A DNA stretch of 64,000 nucleotides, from contig OX345643.1 of the NCBI GenBank assembly GCA_947044365.1, positions 7,026,001 to 7,090,000 of the forward strand, in the 5' to 3' direction. The notes below the pieces were generated by a model that was given only the letters and a program-made list of their open reading frames with translations, did no database searches and had not been told where the DNA came from. Origin of the DNA: Petrosia ficiformis. Its lineage: Eukaryota > Porifera > Demospongiae > Haplosclerida > Petrosiidae. A program made the translations under genes and the position numbers. Shown piece after piece: positions 1 to 11,700 of this stretch (its first letter is position 1; every line of letters starts with the position of its first letter).

Positions 1-246
1 ATAAAGACTAAGAGGAGTGCAGCTGACAGTCAAAAAAGAAGGAATATATTAATGGGCTTGAAAAAAAGAGATGAGAAATCTGCTGCAGCAAATGTGAAAT
101 TAGAAAAGAAAGTGAAGACATTGAAATCTGAAAATAAGTTAGCTCTTTGTTTGACAGTTATAATTATTAACAAATGGATCTGTTGTTTTTTTAGATTGTT
201 ATTGACACAGTTAAAGGAAGTTACAAGCTTTTGTCTTAAAATCTAA
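1..246 (+). CDS. Partial basic, coiled-coil-like coding fragment at window edge
   Basis: The frame is open from the first base of the window to a stop at 244-246, so the true start may lie outside. The first ~46 residues are rich in Lys, Arg, Glu and Ala and end in a heptad-like stretch (LEKKVKTLKSENKLA). A basic stretch followed by a short Leu/Val heptad run recalls a bZIP, but the usual Asn/Arg signature of the basic region is not clear. The residues after about codon 48 turn hydrophobic and Cys/Ile-rich, which looks like intron read-through. A following mini-exon is possible at about 254-269, between a CCACAG acceptor and a GTAAGT donor. I do not recognise the protein; this may equally be a gene relic in subtelomeric DNA. 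Confidence 0.25.
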   Translation: MKTKRSAADSQKRRNILMGLKKRDEKSAAANVKLEKKVKTLKSENKLALCLTVIIINKWICCFFRLLLTQLKEVTSFCLKI

Positions 247-333
247 TCCACAGGCTGGTAGCTTTATGATGGTAAGTAACTACAGTTGTTATTTAAAATA
301 GTGAGATACCGAGATATATTGTATTTATTTCAG

Positions 334-409
334 ATCATCTTAATTCTCTCCTCTCTGCTAATTGTTCCTCAATTTTACAAACCTCACATGCAACCATCTT
401 ACTCTGCAA
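334..409 (+). other. Exon-like segment, duplicated at 7.08 kb
   Basis: The segment is bounded by an acceptor (TTTATTTCAG ending at 333) and a consensus donor (GTAAGT at 410). It reads open as a short peptide containing VPQFYKPHMQPSYSA. The same stretch, from about the VPQFY codons to the donor, recurs at 7077-7136 with small changes. No domain is recognised. It could be an internal exon of the gene cut by the left edge. Confidence 0.3.
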
Positions 410-449
410 GTAAGTTGCTATTTTTGTGACTAATAGCTTATAGTTAGGT

Positions 450-920
450 ATATCTGCTGATGAATTTGGAAATCTATTGGAGACAGAAAATGGTGGTATC
501 ATTGGTATTGACAGTCAAACTCCATTCCCACCGCCACCTTGAAAATATCAGAGTCCTGCTATAAAGTCCTGGAATACGTCTAGCAGTCGAGAGAATTTAT
601 TAGTAACTGATAATAGCAGATAGTTATAACTTTTATACACAACAACTATTCAATACTTGCTATTATAGATGTATTCAGTATAATCATTGTGTTATATTAA
701 TGCGTGGGTATTTATTATGACGCAATTTTAATTAATTTTGTGCGCATGCGTACAGTTTAAATTTCTGAAGCTGCATGGAGATGAGGTAAGTGTCAATTGC
801 AATCCTATAGCCTTTAAATAGTAAATACCAGGTCTACAGATTGCTGGGACTGATGATTGCTTCTTTTTGTCATGAAACATATCCGATTATTTATGATATT
901 TATTTACATATATTTCTTAG
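450..920. other. No gene seen; first half duplicated at 7.29-7.47 kb
   Basis: No supportable reading frame was found. Bases about 450-610 recur, slightly diverged, at 7292-7470, so this flank and the segment at 7.06 kb are copies of one ancestral stretch. Confidence 0.5.
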
Positions 921-931
921 AGCTACAAAAC

Positions 932-1396
932 ATGGAGAAGAGGAGTAAGATTACTGGAACCTTAAAAGACATTGTTTTAGGTATGTTTTATGTTATTGTT
1001 CATTCATACAGCGTGGCAAAGAAATGTTGAATTGCTGTACTAATCTAGTATTGCTAGACCTTGTTATAGTTACTAGTACTGTTATTGTGTAAAGTATGTA
1101 TTAATAATTTATATATTTATTTTTTTGTATTGAGCTTCAGTATTTATTAGCTGTTGATGGCAAATTATAGGACAGCAATTTAGTGATATATGTTTAATGC
1201 TTTGTGTTTTTAATTACTGATATTTAAATAATATGTTTATTTTTCTTAGGAGTTAACAAGAAATACTCAACAGGTGAGTAAATTCATAATCTACAATGTA
1301 TAATAATGTATTACTGTACAGTTAAATCTCTTTGGAATGTATATTACTAAATACTATCTTATTCTTTGTATTGAATTTCAGACACCATGAGCTGTT
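932..1396 (+). CDS. Possible tiny spliced gene or relic (29 codons)
   Basis: Three exon-like pieces join in frame: 932-980 (ATG start, donor GTATGT at 981), 1250-1273 (acceptor TTTTCTTAG, donor GTGAGT at 1274) and 1382-1396 (acceptor GAATTTCAG, ending in TAA). The product would begin MEKRSKITGTLKDIVL and be about 29 residues long. The donor of the second piece and the acceptor of the third are the same splice-like sites that recur in every unit of the array that follows, so this may be the seed from which the array grew. Such a short product could be chance, and I do not recognise it. Confidence 0.15.
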
Positions 1397-4130
1397 AACG
1401 GCAGATTATAGGACAGTAATTTAGGAATGTATTTTCAGAGTAGATTTAACCCAATATACCTGTAATTTAATCTACAGTAAATACCAATATTGAATAATTA
1501 TTATAATATATATTATCTTTTTTCATATGCTGAGCTACTGAAAGCAAAAAGTACAAAAAGATAACCACTTTCAACAGGTGAGTAAATTCTTAATCTACAA
1601 TGTATAATAATGTATTACTGTACAGTTAAATCTTTTTGGAATGTATATTTCTAAATACTATCTTATTTTTTGTATTGAATTTCAGACACCATGAGCTGTT
1701 AACGGCAGATTATAGGACAGTAATTTAGGAATGTATTTTCAGAGTAGATTTAACCCAATATACCTGTAATTTAATCTACAGTAAATACCAATATTGAATA
1801 ATTATTATAATATATATTATCTTTTTTCATATGCTGAGCTACTGAAAGCAAAAAGTACAAAAAGATAACCACTTTCAACAGGTGAGTAAATTCTTAATCT
1901 ACAATGTATAATAATGTATTACTGTACAGTTAAATCTCTTTGGAATGTATATTTCTAAATACTATCTTATTCTTTGTATTGAATTTCAGACACCATGAGC
2001 TGTTAACGGCAGATTATAGGACAGTAATTTAGGAATGTATTTTCAGAGTAGATTTAACCCAATATACCTGTAATTTAATCTACAGTAAATACCAATATTG
2101 AATAATTATTATAATATATATTATCTTTTTTCATATGCTGAGCTACTGAAAGCAAAAAGTACAAAAAGATAACCACTTTCAAGAGGTGAGTAAATTCTTA
2201 ATCTACAATGTATAATAATGTATTACTGTACAGTTAAATCTCTTTGGAATGTATATTTCTAAATACTATCTTATTCTTTGTATTGAATTTCAGACACCAT
2301 GAGCTGTTAACGGCAGATTATAGGACAGTAATTTAGGAATGTATTTTCAGAGTAGATTTAACCCAATATACCTGTAATTTAATCTACAGTAAATATCAAT
2401 ATTGAATAATTATTATAATATATATTATCTTTTTTCATATGCTGAGCTACTGAAAGCAAAAAGTACAAAAAGATAACTACTTTCAAGAGGTGAGTAAATT
2501 CTTAATCTACAATGTATAATAATGTATTACTGTACAGTTAAATCTCTTTGGAATGTATATTACTAAATACTATCTTATTCTTTGTATTGAATTTCAGACA
2601 CCATGAGCTGTTAACGGCAGATTATAGGACAGTAATTTAGGAATGTATTTTCAGAGTAGATTTAACCCAATATACATGTAATTTAGTCTACAGTAAATAT
2701 CAATATTGAATAATTATTATAATATATATTATCTTTTTTCATATGCTGAGCTACTGAAAGCGAAAAGATAACCACTTTCAACAGGTGAGTAAATTCTTAA
2801 TGTACAATGTATAATAATGTATTACCATAGAGTTAAATCTCTTTGGAATATATACATTTCTAAATACTATCTTATTCTTTGTATTGAATTTCAGACACCA
2901 TGAGCTGTTAACGGCAGATTATAGGACAGTAATTTAGGAATGTATTTTCAGAGTAGATTTAACCCAATCAACCTGTAATTTAATCTACAGTAAATACCAA
3001 TATTGAATAATTATTATAATATATATTATCTTTTTTCATATGCTGAGCTACTGAAAGCGAAAAGTACAAAAAGATAACTACTTTCAACAGGTGAGTAAAT
3101 TCTTAATCTACAATGTATAATAATGTATTACTGTAGAGTTAAATCTCTTTGGAATGTATATTTCTAAATACTATCTTATTCTTTGTATTGAATTTCAGAC
3201 ACCATGAGCTGTTAACGGCAGATTATAGGACAGTAATTTAGGAGTGTATTTTCAGAGTAGATTTAACCCAATATACCTGTAATTTAATCTACAGTAAATA
3301 TCAATATTGAATAATTATTATAATATATATTATCTTTTTTCATATGCTGAGCTACTGAAAGCGAAAAGATAACCACTTTCAACAGGTGAGTAAATTCTTA
3401 ATGTACAATGTATAATAATGTATTACCGTAGAGTTAAATCTCTTTGGAATATATACATTTCTAAATACTATCTTATTCTTTGTATTGAATTTCAGACACC
3501 ATGAGCTGTTAACGGCAGATTATAGGACAGTAATTTAGGAATGTATTTTCAGAGTAGATTTAACCCAATCTACCTGTAATTTAATCTACAGTAAATACCA
3601 ATATTGAATAATTATTATAATATATATTATCTTTTTTCATATGCTGAGCTACTGAAAGCGAAAAGTACAAAAAGATAACTACTTTCAACAGGTGAGTAAA
3701 TTCTTAATCTAATAATGTATTACTGTAGAGTTAAATCTCTTTGGAATGTATATTTCTAAATACTATCTTATTCTTTGTATTGAATTTCAGACACCATGAG
3801 CTGTTAACGGCAGATTATAGGACAGTAATTTAGGAGTGTATTTTCAGAGTAGATTTAACCCAATATACCTGTAATTTAATCTACAGGAAATATCAATATT
3901 GAATAATTATTATAATATATATTATCTTTTTTCATATGCTGAGCTACTGAAAGCGAAAAGATAACCACTTTCAACAGGTAAGTAAATTCTTAATCTACAA
4001 TGTATAATAATGTATTACTGTACAGTTAAATCTCTTTGGAATATATATTACTAAATACTATCTTATTCTTTGTATTGAATTTCAGACACCATGAGCTGTT
4101 GAAGGACAGTAATTTAGAAATGTATTTTCT
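1270..4130. repeat. Tandem array, ~304-bp unit, about ten copies
   Basis: The marker CAACAGGTGAGTAAATTC, or a one-base variant, recurs at about 1269, 1572, 1876, 2180, 2484, 2780, 3085, 3380, 3686 and 3971. Spacing is ~304 bp, or ~295 bp in units that lost about 10 bp near the AAAAGTACAAAAAG stretch. Copies are almost identical. Each unit contains CAACAG|GTGAGT, a good 5' splice site, and about 100 bp later TTGAATTTCAG|ACACC, a good 3' splice site. The piece between acceptor and next donor (~200 bp) has stops in all frames. Longer and shorter units alternate from ~2.5 to ~4.0 kb, which suggests a higher-order pair. Confidence 0.92.
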
Positions 4131-4254
4131 TAATACAACTGTACTGTAGTTTAATTCATTTTTATACTTTGTGTTTGGAAATTCTTATAACAATAATTTT
4201 TAGGACAATGTAACAAATTTTTGTATTGAGATTAATAATTTTTAAGCAGCAAAT

Positions 4255-4580
4255 ATGGCACTGCCTTGGAGAGTTTATAGGAAAACGCTAAACAGAAACT
4301 TGTTCAATGGAGATCCATTTCAATTTCTCAGTATTTGAACGAAGTATTTCATATCAAGAATAAAGAAGATTTTCAAACTAAAGTGTTAGAGTCCAAGAAA
4401 CCTGTGATTGTTGACTTCCATGATCTGATGTGGCCATGTTTAGCCCAATTTTAACTGATATAGTGGATGGGAGATATGGAAATATGGGATTTAACTAAAG
4501 TGAATATTGATAATAATCAAGAATTTGAATTTCAGACACAATCGGCTGTTGTGATGGCAGATTGTAGAGTAATTTAATGA
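4255..4580 (+). pseudogene. Broken mitochondrial-type thioredoxin copy
   Basis: From the ATG at 4255 the frame encodes a basic N-terminus (MALPWRVYRKTLNRN...), like a mitochondrial targeting peptide, and stops at a TGA after ~27 codons. In another frame it continues as NEVFHIKNKEDFQTKVLESK then KPVIVDFHD, the strand that precedes the thioredoxin active site. The WCGPC motif is degraded to MWPC and a stop soon follows. A later stretch, KVNIDNNQEF, matches the conserved K-V-(N/D)-I-D block after the active site. Thioredoxins reduce disulphides through WCGPC; this copy has lost one active-site Cys and the reading frame, so it is a pseudogene. No introns are visible in it, so it could be retro-copied. 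Its tail (about 4528-4578) merges into sequence shared with the 304-bp array. Confidence 0.75.
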
Positions 4581-5107
4581 TATAAATTATTTTCATGCAA
4601 CTGTATTTTAGGTGAGTTTTATGTTATTCTTCATTGATACATCATGGCAAAGAAATGCTGAATTTGTGTACTAATCTAGACCGAGTACTTGTTATGATTC
4701 TAAAGTATTTTGGATTAAAAATGTTGTTTGTAGGAACCATTAGCATTTTAATACTCTCTTGAAATTCACTTTGAACCATGAACTATAGCCTTTGTACTTG
4801 CAAAATCAATCATTTTAGATTGAGCCGAAACTGTTCCTAGAGTTAGATAATGATGTCCTTAATAGGTTTCCAAAGTGGTTTTGATCAATAATATTATGTG
4901 TTAGAACCGTGAGCATTTTAATATTCTATCAAAATTTGAATTTTTACCCTGAACTATAGCCTTTGTACTGATTTTTCATTGCAAAATGAATAATTTAAGA
5001 TTGAGCCGAAACTGTTCCTAGAGTTAGATAATGATGTCCTTAATGGGTTTCGAAAGTGGTTTTAATCAATAATATTGTGTATTAGAACCGTGAGCATTTT
5101 AATATTC

Positions 5108-5330
5108 TTCACATGCTACACTTGTGGGTTTAGATATTGACCTATGAATCTCATTAATAATGTATGTCAGTGGGTGACACCAGTTATGCACTCCACGTGT
5201 TGCAGACTCTATTGCTTTGCTGTTGCATGGTACTACTGACCCTCTAAATCAAGTATTCTGATGATGATATACAGATTCATACTGTTGTGTTGGAGTATTA
5301 TGTGGGGATATCATATGGTCAAAGTAAATC
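5108..5330. repeat. Block C, copy 1
   Basis: A ~225-bp block starts TTCACATGCTACACTTGTGG and ends GGTCAAAGTAAATC. It is almost identical to 5869-6093 and more distantly related to 22,469-22,700 and 26,481-26,720. No coding frame is supportable. Confidence 0.85.
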
Positions 5331-5868
5331 AAAATTTGAATTTTTACCCTGAACTGTAGCCTTTGTACTGATTTTTCATTGCAAAATCGGTCCTTTCAGA
5401 TTGAGCCGAAACTGTTCCTAGAGTTAGATGATGATGTCCTTAATAGGTTTCCAAAGTGGTTTTAATCAATAATATTGTGTATTAGAACCGTGAGCATTTT
5501 AATATTCTATGAAAATTTGAATTTTTACCCTGAACTATAGCCTTTGTACTGATTTTTCATTGCAAAATCGATCCTTTCAGATTGAGCCGAAACTGTTCCT
5601 AGAGTTAGATAATGATGTCCTTAATAGGTTTCCAAAGTGGTTTTGATCAATAATATTATGTGTTAGAACCGTGAGCATTTTAATATTCTATCAAAATTTG
5701 AATTTTTACCCTGAACTATAGCCTTTGTACTGATTTTCATTGCAAAATCAATCCTTTCAGATTGAGCCGAAACTGTTCCTAGAGTTAGATAATGATGTCC
5801 TTAATAGGTTTCCAAAGTGGTTTTGATCAATAATATTATGTGTTAGAACCGTGAGCATTTTAATATTC

Positions 5869-6290
5869 TTCACATGCTACACTTGTGGGTTTAGATATTG
5901 ACCTATGAATTTCATTAATAATGTATGTCAGTGGGTGACACCAGTTATGCACTCCACGTGTTGCAGACTCTATTGCTTTGCTGTTGCATGTTACTACTGA
6001 CCCTCTAAATCAAGTATTCTGATGATGATATACAGATTCATACTGTTGTGTTGGAGTATTATGTGGGGATATCATATGGTCAAAGTAAATCTTTAATGGT
6101 ATGTACAGATTCATCAGATTGTATTGTTTTGTCATATATGAGGACAATTCTTGTGTGTATGTCCATCTATTCATTTGTAGTATTGATGTTCATGAAAGTG
6201 ATTTTACAAATCACATGTCATTATATCATTTAAAATTGAATATCAACTCTCCAACTGTATCCTGTGTATTGCTAATATTGGCTCGGTAGT
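5869..6290. repeat. Block C, copy 2 (longer)
   Basis: The first ~225 bp match copy 1. It continues ~200 bp further with sequence partly shared with the 22.7- and 26.7-kb copies (AGTATGTACAGATT...GAGGACAATTCTTG). The overlapping ~60-codon frames here look like chance. Confidence 0.8.
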
Positions 6291-7059
6291 AATTATTAAT
6301 GAATTTTGTTGCTAATTATAATTAGATATGCAATTACAAAAGGCTGAAACTGTTTCTGAAGTTAGATAATGATGTCCTTACTGTGTTTACAAAGTGACTT
6401 GGGTCAATAATATTATCTGTTAGAACTGTGAGCATTTTGGTATTCTGAATTTTTACACTGAACTATAATATTATATAGAATAGCCTTGGTACTGATATTT
6501 CATATTGTAATCGAACCTTGAACTATAGCCTTGGTACTTAATTTTTGACTGAAAAAAACGTTTCCCTGAAACTGTTCCTAGAGTTACATGGTGATGTCCT
6601 TGTTATGATTCTGCAGTGTTTTTGATCAGAAATGTTGTTTGTAGGAACCATGAGAGTTTTAGTATTCTTTTAAAATTGACTTTGAACCATGAACTATAGC
6701 CTTGGTACTAGTTTTCTGACTGGAAAAAAACATTTTCCTGAAACTGTTTCTATATAGAGTTACATAGCGATGTGCTTGTTATGATTCTACAGTATTTTTG
6801 ATCAAAAATGTTGTTTGTAGCAACTGTGAGCATTTTAGTGTCCTCTTGAAATTCTAATCAAATCATGTACTATAGCTTTTGTACTTGTTTTCTGACTGGA
6901 AAAAAACATTTTTCTAAAACTGTTCCTAGAGTTACATAGTGATGTCCTTGTTATGATTCTGCAGTGTTTTCGAGTAGAAATGTTGTTTGTAGGAACCATG
7001 AGCATTTTAATTCTCTGGAAATTCATGTACTATAGCCTTGGTACTTGTTTTTTAATTTT

Positions 7060-7470
7060 CTTCTTTTCTTTGGTAATTGTTCCTCAATTTTACAAACCTC
7101 ACATGCAACCATCTTACTCTGCATTCAGTAAGTTGCTGGAAATAGCTATTCTTTTGACTAATAGCTTATATGTAGGATACCATTACATGGCTTAACACTT
7201 TGGTTCTTTAGCCAATGTAATATATTTAACTTAATACACTGGTTATTGTTACGAGTATTTGTACTTAGGTCGTTCACGATCATTACTTTTTATATCTGCT
7301 GATGAATTTGGAAATCTATTGGAGATAGAAGATGGTGGTATCATTTATTGACAGTCAAACTCCATTCCAACCACCACCTTGAAAATATCCGATGAGAGTC
7401 CTCCTATAAAGTTCTGGAATATGTCTAGTAGTCGAGAGAATCTATTAGTAACTGATAGTTATAGCTTCTT
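7060..7470. repeat. Duplicate of the window start (about 345-610)
   Basis: It shares TTGTTCCTCAATTTTACAAA and the following exon-like stretch, then TATCTGCTGATGAATTTGG and the AGTCGAGAGAA segment, with bases 360-610. Relative to the first copy it has an insertion of about 100 bp after the donor-like site. The two copies bracket the whole 0.6-7.0 kb repeat region. Confidence 0.8.
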
Positions 7471-8146
7471 TTATACACAACAACTAAATGTATTGTTCTT
7501 ATATTGTATTTCATCAATTAATACTATATAGTACATTGTGTTCTACTACTGTAATTCATGGCTTCTACATTAAAGTTGATTACCTTTCCCAAACTATCCA
7601 AAGACAGTTCCGTCACCAACTAAGTATAAACAATGGAGGTCTTGAGGAAACAGAATTGTAGTTCCAGAACCTACTTCACTTTGCGAGGGATTACAATACT
7701 GTTAAAATAGTTGTGAATTTTGTGAGTAGCAGATAGATGGTATTATAAGTGAGAAGAACAGCATATCTAGATGCTCTCAGTAGTATCTTGAGGTTTATTC
7801 ATTTCAGTTAGTAAATGTTCTTCATTTCAGTTCTCTCTTGCCTCATGTATGTTCATATCTTAGTATAAGTCAATTCCACTGCCTTTCTATGCCAGTTCTT
7901 TTCTTTAAACATTTCTTGAGCGATCCTTCATAGTCTGTTCTAGAGCGGTCAGTCACATCTAAGCCTTGATAGAAATTACTTACATGAAAAGGGATTAGAA
8001 GTCAATGCTAGGAGATTGGTTAGTTTTCTATTTCTTGCCCACTTGTGCAGTGTGCACTTGTATTGTAAACAAGCTCACGTGATGATTACAAAATCATGTG
8101 ACTAAACCGCCAATTTTTATATATTTGGACATGGAAGAGAGGAAGG

Positions 8147-8400
8147 TGGGAGGAGCTGTTAAAGGTGTTTGTAGCGTCTAGCGAGGAGGAATAGCTTGAC
8201 TAATCTGTTTACCTTGTGATGTAGAAGTACTGTGTGAATTTCCTGGGAGTAGAGAGAAAAGGTTTAGACTCGTGTATTAAGACGGCTGATGTTGGAGGAG
8301 CTGCTAAAAGTGTTTGTAGCGTCTAGCGAGGAGGAGTAGCTTGACTAATCTGTTTACCTTGTGATGTGAAGTACTGAGTGAATTTCCTGGGAGTAGAGAA
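8147..8400. repeat. ~145-bp direct duplication inside the left arm
   Basis: The stretch from GGAGGAGCTGTTAAAGGTG through GAATTTCCTGGGAGTAGAGA occurs twice with a few differences. The mirror pair sits at about 19,018-19,280 in the right arm, so the duplication predates the inverted repeat. Confidence 0.85.
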
Positions 8401-8775
8401 AAGAGGGAACACTTTGAAAAGGTAAATATATTTATTTAGCATGACTTTTATTTCGTTGCTATGGTAACCATTTAGGACACCTCCCTTAATATTCTTGTGT
8501 ACTTGTACTGAGATACTGTACTGACCTTGACTACAGTGTAGCTGACTAACCTTTGACTACAGTGTTACTGACTAGCCTTTGTTGTGCCTTTGATAAAACT
8601 GTGACTTACTAACCATGGGAAGGTTATACACAGAATAGAATTATCTAAGTAATTAGGCATATTGCATTGAAGGTATGTATGCTTAATGTTTGCCTGTTGG
8701 TCCTAGATATGACGTTAAACTGTCTCTTGTTCATGTATTTAGATTTTTTGCTTATGTTGCATTTCCGACTTTTCA

Positions 8776-11700
8776 CTACAATGTGACTTGTGCATTACAC
8801 TGTGACTTGTGCCTTTGACTAAACTGTGACTTGTGCCTTCGACTATACTGTGACTTGTGCCTTACACTGTGACTTGTGCCTTACTCTGTTACTTGTGCCT
8901 TTGACTACATTAGGACTTGTGCCTTACACTGTTAATTGTGCCTTACACTGTTACTTGTGCCTTTGACTATACTGTGACTTTTACTTTTGACGACACTATG
9001 ACGTGCCTTGACTAAACTGTGACTTGTGCCTTCGACTATACTGTGACTTGTGCCTTACACTGTGACTTGTGCCTTACTCTGTTACTTGTGCCTTTGACTA
9101 CACTGTGACTTGTACTTTTGACGACACTATGACGTGCCTTTGACTACATTGTTACTTGTGCCTTACACTGTTAATTGTGCCTTACACTGTTACTTGTGCC
9201 TTTGACTACACTGTGACTTTTACTTTTGATGACACTATGACGTGCCTTTGACTACACTGTGACTTGTGCCTGCCTTGGACTACACTGTGACTTGTGCCTT
9301 ACTCTGTTACTTGTGCCTTTGACTATACTGTGACAAGTGCCTTTCACTACACTAGGACTTGGGCCTTACACTGTTAATTGTGCCTTACACTGTTACTTGT
9401 GACTTTTACTTTTGACGACACTGTGACTTGTGCCTGCCTTGGACTACACTGTTAATTGTGCCTTACACTGTTAATTGTGCCTTACACTGTTACTTGTGCC
9501 TTTGACTATACTGTGACTTTTACTTTTGACGACACTATGACGTGCCTTGACTAAACTGTGACTTGTGCCTTCGACTATACTGTGACTTGTGCCTTACACT
9601 TTGACTTGTGCCTTACTCTGTTACTTGTGCCTTTGACTACACTGTGACTTCTACTTTTGACGACACTATGACGTGCCTTTGACTACACTGTTACTTGTGC
9701 CTTACACTGTTACTTGTGCCTTTGACTACACTGTGACTTTTACTTTTGACGACACTATGACGTGCCTTTGACTACACTGTGACTTGTGCCTGCCTTGGAC
9801 TACACTGTGACTTGTGCCTTACTCTGTTACTTGTGCCTTTGACTATACTGTGTAGTGCCTTTCACTACACTAGGACTTGGGCCTTACACTGTTAATTGTG
9901 CCTTACACTGTTACTTGTGACTTTTACTTTTGACGACACTATGACATGCCTTTGACTACACTGTGACTTGTGCCTGCCTTGGACTACACTGTTAATTGTG
10001 CCTTACACTGTTACTTGTGACTTTTACTTTTGACGATGCTATGACGTGCCTTTGACTACACTGTGACTTGTGCCTTTGACTACACTAGGACTTTGGCCTT
10101 TGACTACACTGTGACTTGTGCCTTACACTGTTAATTGTGCCGAATACACTGTTACTGGTGCCTTTGACTATACTGTGACATTTGCCTTTGACTACGACTT
10201 GAGCCTTGGACTGGGCCTTAGACTACATTGTGACTTGTCTTACACTGTTAATTGTGCCTTACACTAGGGCTTGTGCCTTTGACTACACTAGGACTTGTGC
10301 CTTTGACTACACTGTGACTTGTGACTTACACTGTTACTTGTGCCTTTGACTATACTGTCACAAGTGCCTTTGACTACATTGTGACTTGTGCCGAATACAC
10401 TGTTACTTGTGCCTTTGACTACACTAGGACTTGTGCCTTTGACTACACTAGGACTTGTACTTTTGATGACAACTATGACTTGAGGCTTGGACTGTTAATT
10501 GTGCCTTTAACTAAACTGTGACTTGTGCCTTACACTGTTACTGGTGCCTTTGACTACACTAGGACTTGTACTTTTGATGACAACTATGACTTGAGGCTTG
10601 GACTGTGCCTTAGACTACACTGTGACTTGTACTTTTGACTAAACTGTTACTTGTGCCTTACACTGTTACTTGTACTTTTTACCACACTATGACTTGTGCC
10701 TTACACTGTTACTTGTGCCTTTGACTATACTGTGACAAGTGCCTTTGACTACACTAAGACTTGGGCCTTTGACTACACTATGACTTGTGCCTTGGACTAC
10801 ACTGTGACAAGTGCCTTTGACTACACTGTGACTTGTGCCTTACACTGTTAATTGTGCCTTTGACTACACTAGAACTTGGGCCTTTGACTACACTGTGACT
10901 TTTACTTTTGACGACACTATGACGTGCCTTCGACTATACTGTGACTTGTACCTTAGACTGCTACGTGTGCCTTGGACTGTGACGTGTGCCTGTGACTACA
11001 CTGTGATTGGTTGTCCTAGATATGACATTAAACTGTCTCTTCATGTATTTAGAATTTTTTTGGCTTACGTTCCATTTCTTTTAATAACTGACTGCTCTGT
11101 GACTTGTGACTTGTGCCTTACACTGTGACTTGTGCCTTACACTGCTACTTGTGCCTTTGACTATACTGTGACAAGTGCCTTTGACTACACTAGGACATGG
11201 GCCTTTGACTACACTGTGACTTGTGCCTTACACTGTTAATTGTGCCTTACACTGTGACTTGCTCGACTACACTGTGACTTGTACCTTAGACTGCTACTTG
11301 TGCCTTGGACTGTGACGTGTGCCTGTGACTACTCCAGGACTAGTGCTTTTGACTACACTGTGACTTGTGCCTTTGACTACACTAGGACTTTGGCCTTTGA
11401 CTACACTGTGACTTGTGACTTACACTGTTACTTGTGCCTTTGACTATACTGTCACAAGTGCCTTTGACTACATTGTGACTTGTGCCTTACACTGTTACTT
11501 GTGCCTTTGACTACACTAGGACTTGTGCCTTTGACTACACTAGGACTTGTACTTTTGATGACAACTATGACTTGAGGCTTGGACTGTTAATTTTGCCTTT
11601 AACTAAACTGTGACTTGTGCCTTACACTGTTACTTGTGCCTTTGACTACACTAGGACTTGTACTTTTGATGACAACTATGACTTGAGGCTTGGACTGTGC

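Larger units (their letters stand above)
4600..7060. repeat. 171-bp satellite, left cluster, mixed with a second block
   Basis: Diverged copies of a ~171-bp unit are present. Landmarks in order are ACTGTTCCTAGAGTTAGATA, TGATGTCCTT, TTTTGATCAAAAATGTTGTT, GGAACCATGAGC, GAACTATAGCC and TGGTACTTAATTTTTGA. Copies lie at about 4.69-5.11, 5.33-5.87 and 6.34-7.03 kb and are separated by the block described at 5108 and 5869. The same family forms larger clusters at 19.96-27.86 kb in the same orientation. Confidence 0.88.
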
